Assembly (NCBI RefSeq): GCF_003144115.1
Contig: NW_020312021.1
Span: 1 to 64,000 of the forward strand
Length of the DNA: 64,000 nucleotides
Source of the DNA: Tilletiopsis washingtonensis
Taxonomy: Eukaryota > Basidiomycota > Exobasidiomycetes > Entylomatales
Reading direction: 5' to 3'
The position numbers and the translations under genes were made by a program. Below are positions 44,601 through 54,746 of this stretch, piece by piece (position 1 is the stretch's first letter; each line of letters starts with the position of its first letter). Under the pieces are notes generated by a model. It was given only the letters and a program-made list of their open reading frames with translations, did not search any database and was not told the DNA's origin.

Positions 44601-47600
44601 CCGCTTGCCGCGAGCGCGCCGTTGGCGTTGACGAAGCTTGGGCGACGGCGAAGATAGCCGACGCCGCGCTGCACCTCTGCGATCGCCTCATTGAGGTAGG
44701 CGATCAGCGCGGCCTTCTTGGCCTTGTTGCCCGTCGTCGGCCCGCCGGTCGCACGAGACAGGGCGCCGCCTGCGCCTGCGCCACCCGGACCGTCCAGTGC
44801 TGGGCCCGGGAAGCGCTTGATGTCGAGCGCGGTGCCGTACGTGTGCGATGGGACGACGCTCGAGAGTGGGCGGACGTGTACTGACGTGCTCGGCGCGCCG
44901 CCACCGAAGGCGTAGCCTCCAGAGCTCGACGCCGGGTCCGACGCGCCGGGGAAGAAGGTGACGAGCTTGCCGTCGAAGCCGAAGCTGGCGACGGCGATCC
45001 GCACGTTCCTCCGCTCCTCGGCTGCGTCGGGCGCCTGGCCGGAGGTGCCGCGCGAGTGCTGCGAGTACGAGCTGCCAGCGTACGACGTAGGTGGCCCGTA
45101 CTCCGAGGTCGCCGGCGCGAGATTGCCCGCGTGCTGCTGCGAAGACAGGTACGAGCTGCTCGCGCCTGGCGGTGCGCTGCGCACGTTGAGGTTGCTGAAG
45201 CTGCGCTGCGTGACAGTGCCCGAGCGCGCGAGCGACAGACCGTCGGGCGTCTGCTGCGAGCTCTCCTCGGAGTACGGCGAGCTCACGCCGGTCCAAGACA
45301 TGGCAGATGCCGGTGCTGGCGGCGTCAGCGGCGCAAGTTGCGGGTAGCCCTCGCTGCCGCCGCCCAGCGAGCTGAAGCCCGAAGACGCGCCGCCTGCGTC
45401 GCCCGACGCGCCCCACGACGGCCCAGCAGCGTACGGCGCGGGCGCGGACAGTCCGTTCTGCGAGCTTGGCTGCTCGTACGTCGATGGCGCGCCGTAAACA
45501 TCGTCGGTCGCCTGGTGGCCGCCAACGAACTCCTGCGATGCGTAGGTCCCGCTGGCCTGCTCGCGCGGCGCGTACGGGTCGTCGGCGGCAGTCTGGGGAG
45601 CGTAGGCTCCCTCCACTGGCGCGTACGGATCCTCGATGTGCCCGGTAGCAGGCGCGCTATGCTCGCCGTCCGGAGCGTAGCCGTAGCCCTGCGGCGCGTA
45701 TGAGCTTGGCGCTGCGTCATACTGGCCGTAGCTCTCTTGCGCAGGATACGGCTCTCCTGAAGATGAGGGCCTGGCGGCGTACGGAGCGGTATAGTCGTTG
45801 GGCGCATAGCCGTTCTGCGAGCTCTCGTCGTGCGGTGCGTCGTAAGCGCCGTAGCCGGCGTTGGAAGCGCCATAAGCTCCGTAGCCTCCGTCGCCGGAGA
45901 GCTCAGTCGCCTCGGGCGCCGCCGCGCCGTCGAAGCCAGCGCCGGACGCGTATGCATCGCCAGACGGCGCGTAGCCGCCCTCTGCGTCGTACGTCTGCTC
46001 TCCCTCGCCCGAGTACTGGCCTTGATAGCCGCCGGCGCCGCCCTCGGGGTCGGCCTCGTCGTGCGCCCGGTACGTGTCGACTGAGCCGTACGCGCCAGGC
46101 TCCCGCTCAGCATCGTCGCGGGCTGGCTGCTCTGCAGACGCAGGATCCGTGTCCGGCAGGGTCTCGACGTGCGAGTCGGGCGCAGCCGTCAGCTCGGCGG
46201 CCTCGGCGTTGGCCTGTCCGTTCAGGTCGAGCTCCTCGAGCGCGGCCGCCGCGCCGCCAACATCGTCCTGCGCATCGGCATCTGCTTGTGGCTCGGCGTC
46301 CGTCGACGGCAGAGCGACTGTTCTCGCCACGGCGGGTGGCGTGGCTTCTGCGTCGATGCTTCCTGCTCGCGCGGTGCCAGCAGACGGCGGGCCGTCGTCG
46401 GCTGTCGTCGGCGTGACGAGGAGCCTGGGCACATCGCGCACCTGCTCGTCTTCGCCCGGCGAGAGAATGTCCGAGCCAGCCAGCGAGACGTCGGCGCTGG
46501 CCGCCTCTTCCAGCCCGCCAATCCACGCGTTCCGCGGCGGCTCCGTCTCTGTCGCGCCGCTGTCGTCGCCTGTGTCCCACCCGCCCTCGGGATCCTGAGG
46601 CTGGTCGAAGCCGGGCAGGCCATCCGCGCCGTCGCCAGTCGGCGTCTCAGCCGCAGCGCCAGGCGCAGGCTGAGATGGCTCCTCGAGCGCCGCCGAGACG
46701 TCTTGCGGGTCTGCGTCAGGCAGCGCGCCGCCGCCTTCTGGGTCCTCAGCGCCGGCCTCGAAGCTGTGTGCTTGGCCCTGGCCGTACTCTGACTGCGCAG
46801 GGTATCCCGCGTGCGTGGCCTGCTCTGCGCCGTCGTAGCCTGCGTGCTGCTGCTCGTATGCGGCGCCGCTGTAGCCCGCCTGCGACTCGTCGTACGCGCC
46901 GTAGCCTTGGCCCTGCGCTTGGTACTGCGCCTGGTCGTAGCCTGCCTGCGCGCCGCCCTCGCCGTACTGCTCGTGGCCGCCTTGGCCGAAGCCCTCGGCG
47001 TGCTGCTGGTATCCGCCTTGCGCTTGCTCGTAGCCGGCGGCAGCATAGCCAGCCGCATCGTACTGGCCCTGCCCGGCAGCATCGTAGCTCTGCTGCGGCG
47101 CCTGCTGGACGTACTGGCTCTGCTGCTCGTATCCGCCCTCGTAGGCGTAGTTCTGCTGGCCGTTCCAGTCCTGGCCCGCCTGCGCGCCGTACTGGTCCGC
47201 CTGCGGCTGCGCGCCGTACTGCTCAGCTGGCTGCGCATAGCCCTGGCTCTGCCCGTAGTACTGCGCCTGCTGAGCCTGGGCGCCGCGTGCGCGCCGCGAG
47301 CCCGTGCCGAAACCGATCGACGGTGGCGCGTCGTAGGCATACCCGCCCGACTGCGCCGGCGCCGGCGGGGCAGCAGGCGCTGGTGGCGGCACATGCGCAG
47401 CCGGTGCGCCGTACGAGTCGCCGTAGTTCTGCGCCGGCTCGTAGCCGTACGAGGCCTGCTGGTCATAGCCGCCCTGCTGCGGCGCCTGGGCGGAGTAGTC
47501 GTAGGCCTGCGAAGGCTCGTAGCCCTGGCTTTGCTCGTAGCCCTGGCCCTGCTCATAGCCCTGGCCCTGCTCGTAGTTCTGGCCTTGGTAGCCCTGGTCG

Positions 47601-48064
47601 TACCCGTAGCCCTGCTGCGGCTCGTAGCCCTGCTGCTGGTACCCTTGCTGCGCATCGTAGCCCGGCTGTGCGGCGTAGTCGGGCTGCTGCTGTGCCGCAT
47701 CGCCCTGTGTGCCGTAGTCGTACTGCTCCTGGCCGTAGCCCTCCTGCTGCGAGTAGTCCCACTGCTGCGCCAGCTTGGGCTGGTCGGGCTGTGCGCCGCC
47801 GCCGCCAGCGCTGAGCCAGTCGTCGCCGCCCGAGTCGCCGAAGAGCGCGGTGGGCGAGTGGGCGTGCTGCGTCTTGGCGGGCTGCGCCGGCGCCGAGGCT
47901 TCTTGCGCAGGCGGCGCAGATGGCTGCGCTACATCCTGCGCCTCCTCCTCGGGCGCCTCGGCGATGGCAGCGAACGGGTCGTCGCCGTCGGTGCCGAAGA
48001 GCATGGCGGCGTTGGCGACGGACGGCGCCGGGGCGTGCCCGGGCCGCGTCGAGGAGCCGGACAT
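41627..48064 (-). CDS. SEC16: SEC16, ER exit site scaffold
   Basis: Sec16 is the large scaffold that organises COPII assembly with Sar1, Sec23/24 and Sec13. The start MSGSSTRPGHAPAPSVANAA is at 48064. The first exon alone runs about 1,190 codons to 44492. Residues 90-400 are a Tyr/Gln/Gly low-complexity region with near-tandem repeats (YEQGQGYEQ, GYDQGYQGQN), followed by a long acidic Ala/Ser/Pro/Tyr-rich region with many YxxAPxD repeats. The central conserved domain has GFDGKLVTFFPGASDP, SVHVRPLSSVVPSHTYG, IKRFPGPALDGPG and DRITMMRLLVLMLEHDGNV. The Sec13-binding helical part spans the next exons (FLDRMQELILAGERREAVQL, EYFIGALRP-like and RLVHAYRLAELGDARGAQKY). The C-terminus has GEESVFYFDKDLKRWVNKKA and a Pro-rich tail ending RYVPIPP. 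Total is about 1,950 residues. SAR1, its partner, lies in the same window. Confidence 0.95.
47440..47780 (-). repeat. Coding repeats for Tyr/Gln/Gly motifs in SEC16
   Basis: Near-identical 18-24-bp units (plus-strand form 'ctggccctgctcatagc' and relatives) encode the repeats GYEQGQGYEQGQGYEQSQGY. Codons are almost entirely TAC, CAG, GGC and GAG. The opposite strand therefore stays open over long distances, which explains the spurious long reading frame there. Confidence 0.8.
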
Positions 48065-48617
48065 CCGTGGAGCCAGGCGACTCGGAGTGGTGAGGAGTGT
48101 GGAGGGGTGCAGCGCGGCTGCTGCCTCGAGTGCACCGAGGAGCGCTGTGCTGGCCTCGGGAGGGAGGCGGAGTCGGGGGTTGCGGAGGCAGGTGGATGCA
48201 GAGCCGTTGCTGTCACGGAAAGCGAGCCCGGCCCCGGCTCAGGCTCGGCCAGCGGCAGCGCACGCTCCCGCCGGCGCGGTGCAAGGCACGCCGCCAGTGT
48301 GCGGCTCCACGTGTCGAGCGCGCGCACGGGCAGGCTCGCCTTCGCACGCTCCTCCTCGCCGCACACTGCATCGATGCGCACATCCTTTGCGTGCAAAATC
48401 AAGCTCGACCTCTTTGCTCTCCAACAGGGCGAGACTGACAGCTCAGCGCCTAAGTCGCACCTCTCGGCGGCGGCAAAGGCCTGCCAACCCTCTGGCGCGC
48501 TCCACGTCGACGCCGGGCTGTGCGGCCGACGTGCGCCGGCCGGGACTCGGGAGCTGCCTGCAGCCGCTGCAACGGCCACGCTTGCTTCCTGCTCTCCACC
48601 ACCTCTCTCCCCCCAAC
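48065..48617. promoter_or_regulatory. Divergent promoter of SEC16 and the PRCC-like gene
   Basis: The 553 bp separate two outward-facing starts. The last 30 bp before the PRCC-like start are pyrimidine-rich (ccaccacctctctccccccaac). No specific site is claimed and no gene is supported. Confidence 0.45.
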
Positions 48618-49943
48618 ATGCCGCTCGTGTCTGGCTACGACTCAGACTCGGACTCGGGCTCCGAGGCAGGGCCCTCGCGCCCCTCGCCGCCGCCCGCAAG
48701 CAGCAGCGGTGGGCTCTCCTCCATGCTGCCGCCGCCCAAGAGCGGGCTTGGCGGCCTGCTGCCGCCGCCAAAGTCGGGCCTGAGCGGCATGCTGCCGCCT
48801 CCCAAGGCGTCTGCGGCAGCACCGACGAAGGCGCCCGCACCGCCGAAGAAGCGTCAGATCACCATCGGCTCGCTCGCCTCTCTCGGCGCCGATGACTCGG
48901 CCGCTGCAGCGCCAGTCAAGCGTCCGAAGCTGTCCGCAGACGACGGCGCGCAGAAGCCCAAGCACGGCCTGTTTGGCATGCTGCCGACGCCGAGCGCGCC
49001 GAAACCTGCAACACCTGCTGAACCAGCGGCCGAATCTTCAACAGCGCCCGTCTTGCCGCCGCCCGGCCCGAGCGCAGCTGCGGATCCGCCGAAGCAAGCC
49101 AAAGGCAACGACGCCTTCCGCGCGATGCTGGGCCTGGCGCCGAGCAAGGCGCCCGCAAAGCCGGCGCCGCTACGGCCGAATGCGAGCGCTCCAGTGGCTA
49201 GCAGCAGCAGCAAGCCCTCTGCCAGCGTGCCCGCGGAGAGCAGCGCGAAGAAGGAGACAGAGAGCGAGTGGGCCGGGTTCTTTGGCCTGGGTGGTGAGTG
49301 TTGTATGCCGTGCATAGGGAGACGAAGCGAGATCCATGCAGCATCGCGATCGAAGCGCTGTGTGCTGATGCTCGTGCTCCCAGGCGCCGCGCCGTCAGCA
49401 CCGTTCAAGCCTGTCGCTGCGCCAACACAGCGGTCCATTGCGGTCCGGGCGGCACCTGAGCTCGAGGAGCCCGAGTCCTTTCCCGGCTGGTCGCAAGATC
49501 CAGACGGCACATGGGTGCCCGTCACGCCGGCAGCGCACGAGCAGTACGCAGCGTGGATGGCGTCGCAGAAGGACGAGACGGCGACCAGCGGCGGCAAGAA
49601 GCCACGCGACGAGCAAGCCGCCGAGATGGCGCGTGCCGGCGTAGCGGCCGACTCGCTGCGCAGCGTCGATGCCGGCGCCGACGCGCTCGCCGCATACGAG
49701 GCACAGGCACCGGCCCGCAGCGATGCGCGCTACGCCGCTGCCGCCGCCGCCGTCGGCTCGAGCGCCTCGGTCGAGGATGCCGGCGGCGAGGCGCAGGCCA
49801 AGAAGAGCAACTACCGCGCCATGCGCAAGGGCCAGCTCAGCGCCCTCGTCGCCCAGGCAGAGCAAAACCGCGACCGCCTCGAGGGGAAGTGGGCCGCCGG
49901 GAAGGCCAAGCAGCGCGAGGGCGGCTCGAAGTACGGGTTTTAG
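48618..49943 (+). CDS. PRCC-like nuclear proline-rich protein
   Basis: PRCC is a nuclear protein found with spliceosomes and linked to mitotic checkpoint function in animals. Two exons (48618-49293, 49384-49943) give 411 residues. The N-terminus MPLVSGYDSDSDSGSE is the acidic opening typical of the family. Three repeats of the type S-G-L-x-x-(M/L)-L-PPPK follow. A central block reads KKRQITIGSLASLG. The family's conserved C-terminus is present: NYRAMRKGQLSALVAQAEQN, then GKWAAGKAKQREGGSKYGF, closely like the GKxQITYLIHQAKE..KYGF end of animal PRCC. There is also GWSQDPDGTWVPVTP, reminiscent of PRCC's YYDPSTGQWQ-like element. Confidence 0.85.
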   Translation: MPLVSGYDSDSDSGSEAGPSRPSPPPASSSGGLSSMLPPPKSGLGGLLPPPKSGLSGMLPPPKASAAAPTKAPAPPKKRQITIGSLASLGADDSAAAAPVKRPKLSADDGAQKPKHGLFGMLPTPSAPKPATPAEPAAESSTAPVLPPPGPSAAADPPKQAKGNDAFRAMLGLAPSKAPAKPAPLRPNASAPVASSSSKPSASVPAESSAKKETESEWAGFFGLGGECCMPCIGRRSEIHAASRSKRCVLMLVLPGAAPSAPFKPVAAPTQRSIAVRAAPELEEPESFPGWSQDPDGTWVPVTPAAHEQYAAWMASQKDETATSGGKKPRDEQAAEMARAGVAADSLRSVDAGADALAAYEAQAPARSDARYAAAAAAVGSSASVEDAGGEAQAKKSNYRAMRKGQLSALVAQAEQNRDRLEGKWAAGKAKQREGGSKYGF

Positions 49944-51194
49944 GAATCGACATTCATGCAAGAGACATGTTGAGGAGAGAGGCGGGACAGTCGTGGTGCA
50001 GTCTCGGACAGCCAGCAGGCGGCGATGCATGGCATTGTTCGCGGCACGCCAGCGTCTCTACCCTCTGTTCTGCCCGCCTAGCCCTCGATGTCGAGTCTTC
50101 GTCGCTTGCCGCGTGTCCTTGCGTGTCGCTTGCCGCGCGTCTTGCCGTTTGTTGATCGGCGCCGGACGACTGCGGCGGGGAAGCACAGTTAGCGGTGGCG
50201 TCGACGGCACGGTCGCGTCGACTCACCCTGCGCTCCGTTCTGCGCTCGACTCGCTTGCGTGTGCCGCCCGTGCCGTCGGTGGTGCTGCTGCTGATAGTTC
50301 AGCGGCGCACGCTGGTTGAGTGCGCACGATGCACACTCACCTTGCTGGCCCGCGAAACCACGCGCGCTTCCCGGCGTGCTGCGTCTCCGGCCCCGAGTGA
50401 CGAAAGACTGATGCCTCGTCAGCGGGGCGAGATGACCAACCCGACGCAGGGTGCTCACGCGATGTACTCGGCGTTTGACCTCGGATGGAGCCACACGGCG
50501 CCTCGAGAATCGCGTGCTTGCTGCGTCTGGCGATGCTCGTCAGCTCGAGGTGCGCTCGGCACAGCGACGGGGACATGCAGCGTACGCACCGGCGGTCGAC
50601 GTGTTGCGGTCGTCCTTGCACGGCCGCCTTGCTGATGGCTGGTCTGTCGACGCATCGAGATTGGCGGGCAGGCGTCAGCAGCGGTTTACACACGGCGCTC
50701 AGGTCCGTCCGCAGCACGGTCAGCGGGTGGGGGACGGCGACGGCTCGTCGCGGCAAGGTCGAGCGCAGGACTGTCAGCGCGGGCTGGCGCGGCAGACGGC
50801 TGGCGGGGGGCTGTCAGGTGAGCTAGTGCCATCGCAGCCGCAGTCTGAGGGCGCAGGCGCCGTGTGCGACAGCAGCAGGAGACGGCCAGGTCGTGAGGCG
50901 CAGGGTGGGAGACAGTAAGGTGTCAGCACAAGGCGGAGCACGGCAGGTGACCGCGAATCCATGAGGCGTGTGCGGGCAGCGAGACATCTGGGCCGGAGCG
51001 AGAGACGCCGAGGTCGTGAGGCAGCAACGGACGGTCAAGCCGCCATTAGCGAGTCAGCGGTGACGGAGGACCAAGCGGCAGGTGGGAAGCTATGCAGGCC
51101 CTCGACGAAGCAAGTGGTGAGGCAGAATCGAACGGGCACAAGATCGTGAGGCGCAAGGAACGCCGGCGGGAATCGTTGCGGTCGCGAGACAGAG

Positions 51195-51253
51195 CGTGAG
51201 GCGCCACGGCGTGAGGCGCAGCATGAGGCGCAGCGTGAGGCGCAGCGTGAGGT
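51195..51253. repeat. Short tandem array of a 12-bp unit
   Basis: Four to five imperfect copies of gtgaggcgcagc (51196 to about 51252). The same 'gtgaggc' core recurs singly across 50880-51340, which suggests an older, eroded array. Confidence 0.8.
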
Positions 51254-51711
51254 AAGGCAGGTCCTGAGGCCGCAACGCGAGCCTGTCAGCGCCGGCACCG
51301 AGCGGCGGCAGGGGCAGATCACGACTCGAGGCGTGAGGCGGAAGCAAGAGGCAGCGGCGGCAAGACAGGCAGCGAAGCCGGCAGCAGGTGTTGGCATTGC
51401 GAGGCATCGGCGGCGGGATCGACACGGCCGGCGAACAGCGGCAGGGAGCAGAAGCAGGAGTCAGAGGCGGGAGACAGCAGCAGGAGGTCGTCGTGGGTGC
51501 GGTGAGGGACATCATAAGACAGCGGCGGGAGTCGGGGGTCGTGGAAGCAGTTGTCAGCGGCCCAATGCAGCGGCGGCGGGAAGCAGCAGCGTGAGTCGGG
51601 TCATAGTGCGGCAGGAGACAGCGGCGGAAGTCGAGGTCGAGGTCGTGGGCGCGGTCGTGGGTGCGGTCGTAGGCGCGGCAGGAGTCTGCAGCAGGAGTCG
51701 AGGTCGTAGCG

Positions 51712-51867
51712 CGGCAGGAGACAGCGACAGGAGACAGCGACAGGAGGCAGCGGCAGGAGACAGCGGCAGGAGACAGCGGCAGGAGACAGCGGCAGGAGAC
51801 AGCGGCAGGAGACAGCGGCAGGAGACAGCGGCAGGAGACAGCGGCAGGAAACAGCAGCAGGAGACGT
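51712..51867. repeat. Minisatellite, about twelve copies of a 13-bp unit
   Basis: The unit is cggcaggagacag. Six or more central copies are identical and the outer ones differ by one or two bases, the normal pattern for slippage or unequal exchange. The length (156 bp) is 12 x 13. Because 13 is not a multiple of 3, every reading frame cycles through all three phases. The minus strand gives a 13-residue peptide repeat without stops, which is probably meaningless. Confidence 0.9.
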
Positions 51868-52050
51868 AGGCAGGAGTCGAGGTCGACGTTGTGGGCACGG
51901 CAAGAGTCAGCGGCAGCAGTCGAGGTCGACGTTGTGGGCGCGGCAGGAGTCAGAAGCAGGGGACAGCAGCAGGAGTCAGCAGCAGGAGTCGAGGTCGACG
52001 TCGTGGGCGCGGCAGGAGTCAGCAGCAGGAGACAGCAGCAGGAGGCCGAG
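51868..52050. repeat. Three imperfect copies of a 36-bp unit
   Basis: A unit beginning agtcgaggtcgacgttgtgg and ending ggcaggagtcag occurs near 51875, 51918 and 51986, with spacers of cagcagcaggag-type sequence. A partial, more diverged copy lies at about 51620-51720. It shares the ggcaggag word with the adjacent 13-bp array, so the two probably arose from one ancestor. Confidence 0.8.
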
Positions 52051-52435
52051 TGTGGTGCAAGAGGTGGGGACCATCGAGCTCGCATCGCGCTGCTGCGCAT
52101 TCTCGCCGCGCCGCGCGCCGCCGCTCTGGCTGCGGTCACGTGTCACGGCGCTGTCAGCGCCCGGGCCATGGCGCGCGTGACGCGCACCACTTAACGCGCT
52201 CCATCCCGACGCGGCATGTCGTGCAGGCGGCCGCGCTGCGAGCCGCGCGCAGCCAGCGAGAGGGCGTGCAGCGCTGCGAGCCTAGCCCTCGCCCACCGCA
52301 GTCCTTCTTCTTCTCTTCCACCCCCGCACTTCGCCCGTCGCAGCACCCCGTGCAGCAGCTTCGCTCGCCACGGCACCTCTCACCGCCGCGCTCTCCCGTC
52401 ACAGCCTCCTTCGCCGCGGCGTCTCCCATCGCAGC

Positions 52436-54746
52436 ATGGAGGCTCGCCGCAGCGGCCGCGTCGCCAAGCTGGCTCCGCCCATCTACGCCTTCGTTCCCAT
52501 GCCGGCCGTGGATGACGACAACGAGGACTGCATGATGCCCGCGCATCGCTCGGCGGCCGCGCCGGCGCCCAGCGGCCCGGCAATTGCATCGTCCTCGCGC
52601 GGCAGCACCTCTGCCGCATCGCCATCGTGTGGCAGCGGCTCGGCTTCGTCGCCTCTCATCATCGACGGAGATTGGCAGTCGGACGAGGACGAGCTTTCTG
52701 CACGCGAGCTCAAGCACGAGCTACTCGCAGATGCGATGCGCGAGCTGCGTGTGCAATTGAACGTGGATCTGGGCGCGCCCGTGGAGGCGAAAGATCTGCT
52801 GCTGAACCTCGACGCGTTCTGCCGCCGTGTGGTCGGTGAGGTGGGATTCGTGAACACGCCCATGGGTAAGTCTTGCCGTCAGTGGCGCAGCGAGCGCGGC
52901 AACGTGGCCCAGTGCTGTCAAACAGGCAGCAATCGGCGGCGCCCCCCCCCCCCCTCCTGTATGCGCGTGCTGACCCCGTCCTGCGTCAGCCGTCAAGGTG
53001 GCTATAAGCTTCTTCTTCAAGGACCAGGAGGAAGGTGGCGCACCGGCTCTGCCGTACGATCTTTGCGCGGCCAAGACCGGTCTCAGGCTGATCGCCGAGG
53101 ACGTCCTGGCGCTGTCCGGCGAGCATGGCCAGCGCGAGGCCGCCAAGCACGCCCTCGAGCGCGGCGCGCGCGCCAAGCCGCTGCCTGCGCAACGTGCTCG
53201 CCTCGCAGATCAGGCGGCCGAGGCCGGCGCAAGCGCCGCTCGCCTCGCTTCTGCTCCTGGAGCTCCTCCGGCGCCGATCGACGGTCTCGACATGTCCGAC
53301 GCCGATGCCGCTCTGCCGCACACCGGCCGCGCCGACGATGGCGTGCTCGTCACGCACGCTGTCTTGCCCGGCCGCGCCGCCAACGCCGCCGAAGCGCCGC
53401 AGGCTGCCGCCGTCAACGAGCTCAACTCAGAGTGGGACGAGACGATGGATGTCGGCGCTCCGGCGAGTGCGTCACGCGCATCGGATGCGTCGGACGAGGC
53501 ATATGCATCGGATGCGGCAGACGAAGCATATGCATCGGATGCGGCGGAGGATGACGCATATGCATCGGATGCGGCGGAGGATGACGCAGATGCATCAGAT
53601 GCGGCGTCGCCGGCAACGTCTGCTGCTGTGGCTGCTGCTGTGGCTGCTGCGTCGGACGCTGTGGCTGCGTCGGACGCTCCGGCGCCTGCGGTAGCCGCAG
53701 CCGGGCTGTCGGCATCAGGCGCACGGAGACAAAGGGCCGCCCAGGGGCAGCAGAACCGCAATAAGAAGAAGGCTGTCCTCGCAGAGGCGCTGAAGGACAA
53801 CGAGCCGCCGCTGCCCGAGATGGCCACCTTCTGCAACCGCGTCCTCAACGAGGCCGGATACCTGCAGACGCCTCTTGTTGCAGACTTTGCGCAACGTCTC
53901 CGAGTCCAGGCAGTCGCCGCGGACGTCCTCAAGCCCCTCACGAACGCAAACCCCTTCAAGGTCAAGTTATCGGCAGAGAGTTACATGCTCGCAACTGCGC
54001 GCGCAGTGACGGGAGTCGTGATGCAGCAGGGGGCGTTCAGCAGCGTCGAGAAGATGGATCTGGACATGGCCATCCTCGAGAACGGCAAGACCAAGAACAT
54101 TCTGGCGTCAATCAAGAAGCTGCCGGCAGCTCGGACGATCAGCGGGCGCTCGATGCCGTCAATCATGGCCGCCCGCCGCGCTGTCGGCGCTTCGAAGCGG
54201 CGCGAGGGGCTGCGGCAGTATCTCGCAGCCGAGTCGCAGCGCAGCATGGGCTTCCTGACGCTGCGCCAAGTCTTCGAGCTGCGTCGTGCCGAGGTACAGG
54301 GCGGACGCCCCTACCCTTGGTTCGACGCAGCAGCGGGCAACCTCGCGCCGCCCGTCGCCGCCGCTGCTCAGCCTGCTGCGAAGTGGTTCGACGCAGCGGC
54401 GGGCAACCTCGCGCCGCCCGTCGCCGCCGCTGCTCAGCCTGCTGCGAAGTGGATCGGCGCATGCGACGCCGACATGGTCGCGCCGCCCGTCGCCGCCGCT
54501 CCTCAGCCTGCTGCGAAGTGGATCGGCGCATGCGACGCCGACTTGCGCGCGCCGCCCGTGGCCGCCGCTTCGAAGTGGGTCGGCGCCTGCGACGCCGACT
54601 TGCGCGCACCGTCCGTCGCTCATGCTGCGAAGTGGCTTGGCGCCTGCGACGCCGACATGCTCGCACCGCCCGTCGCCCATGCCGGCGCCCAGCCGAGCTC
54701 TGCGTCAGAGGCTGAGGCGTCGACGATGGCCACGCACCTCGACTAG
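52436..54746 (+). CDS. Orphan repeat-rich protein with a duplicated helical segment, 728 aa
   Basis: Not recognised. Two exons (52436-52865, 52990-54746) give an open 728-residue frame from MEARRSGRVAKLAPPIYAFV. Two segments look like copies of one another: LDAFCRRVVGEVGFVNTPMA (about residue 130) and MATFCNRVLNEAGYLQTPLV (about 465). Between them lies an Ala/Asp/Glu region with EAYASDAA repeats. The C-terminal 130 residues are six repeats starting with Trp, for example WIGACDADMVAPPVAAA, separated by AAK. The intron carries a C13 run. There is no signal peptide or membrane helix. The first segment includes VAISFFFKDQEEG and the second SAESYMLATARAVTGVVM. It may be nuclear (KKR patches: RNKKKAVLAE). 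Probably lineage-specific. Confidence 0.7.
52942..52954. repeat. Poly(C)13 tract in an intron
   Basis: Thirteen consecutive C within the single intron (52866-52989) of the orphan gene, ahead of a branch-point-like ctgac and the cgtcag acceptor. Confidence 0.95.
53470..53610 (+). repeat. Coding repeats for EAYASDAA-type octapeptides
   Basis: Four to five near-identical 24-33-bp units containing gcatatgcatcggatgcggc encode acidic octapeptide-like repeats. The units are more AT-rich than the surrounding gene. Confidence 0.85.
54317..54690 (+). repeat. Six coding repeats beginning with Trp
   Basis: Units of 54-69 bp encode peptides of the form W-(F/I/V/L)-(D/G)-A-x-x-x-(N/D)-(L/M)-x-A-P-P-V-A. 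The first two units are identical in DNA over more than 60 bp, so at least one duplication is recent. Confidence 0.85.

Larger units (their letters stand above)
49944..52435. other. 2.5-kb gene-poor region with tandem repeats
   Basis: No convincing gene. From about 50390 the plus strand becomes purine-rich, with recurring words such as gtgaggc, ggtcgtgag and ggcaggag. Three distinct tandem arrays are listed separately. The last 240 bp before 52436 are the presumed promoter and 5' UTR of the next gene, with a pyrimidine-rich stretch (cttcttcttctcttcca). Confidence 0.6.

Noticed and set aside
46811-48895. Plus-strand open frame of nearly 700 codons
   Set aside because: Antisense to SEC16. TAC/CAG/GGC-rich coding on the minus strand gives stop-free Leu/Val/Ala on the other strand.
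51712-51867. Regular repeats considered as a CRISPR array
   Set aside because: Units are 13 bp and contiguous with no unique spacers, and the genome is eukaryotic.
51090-52139. Minus-strand open frame of about 350 codons with Cys/Leu/Pro repeats
   Set aside because: It exists only because the 13-bp and 36-bp arrays contain no stop triplets on that strand; no start context, no introns and no domain.
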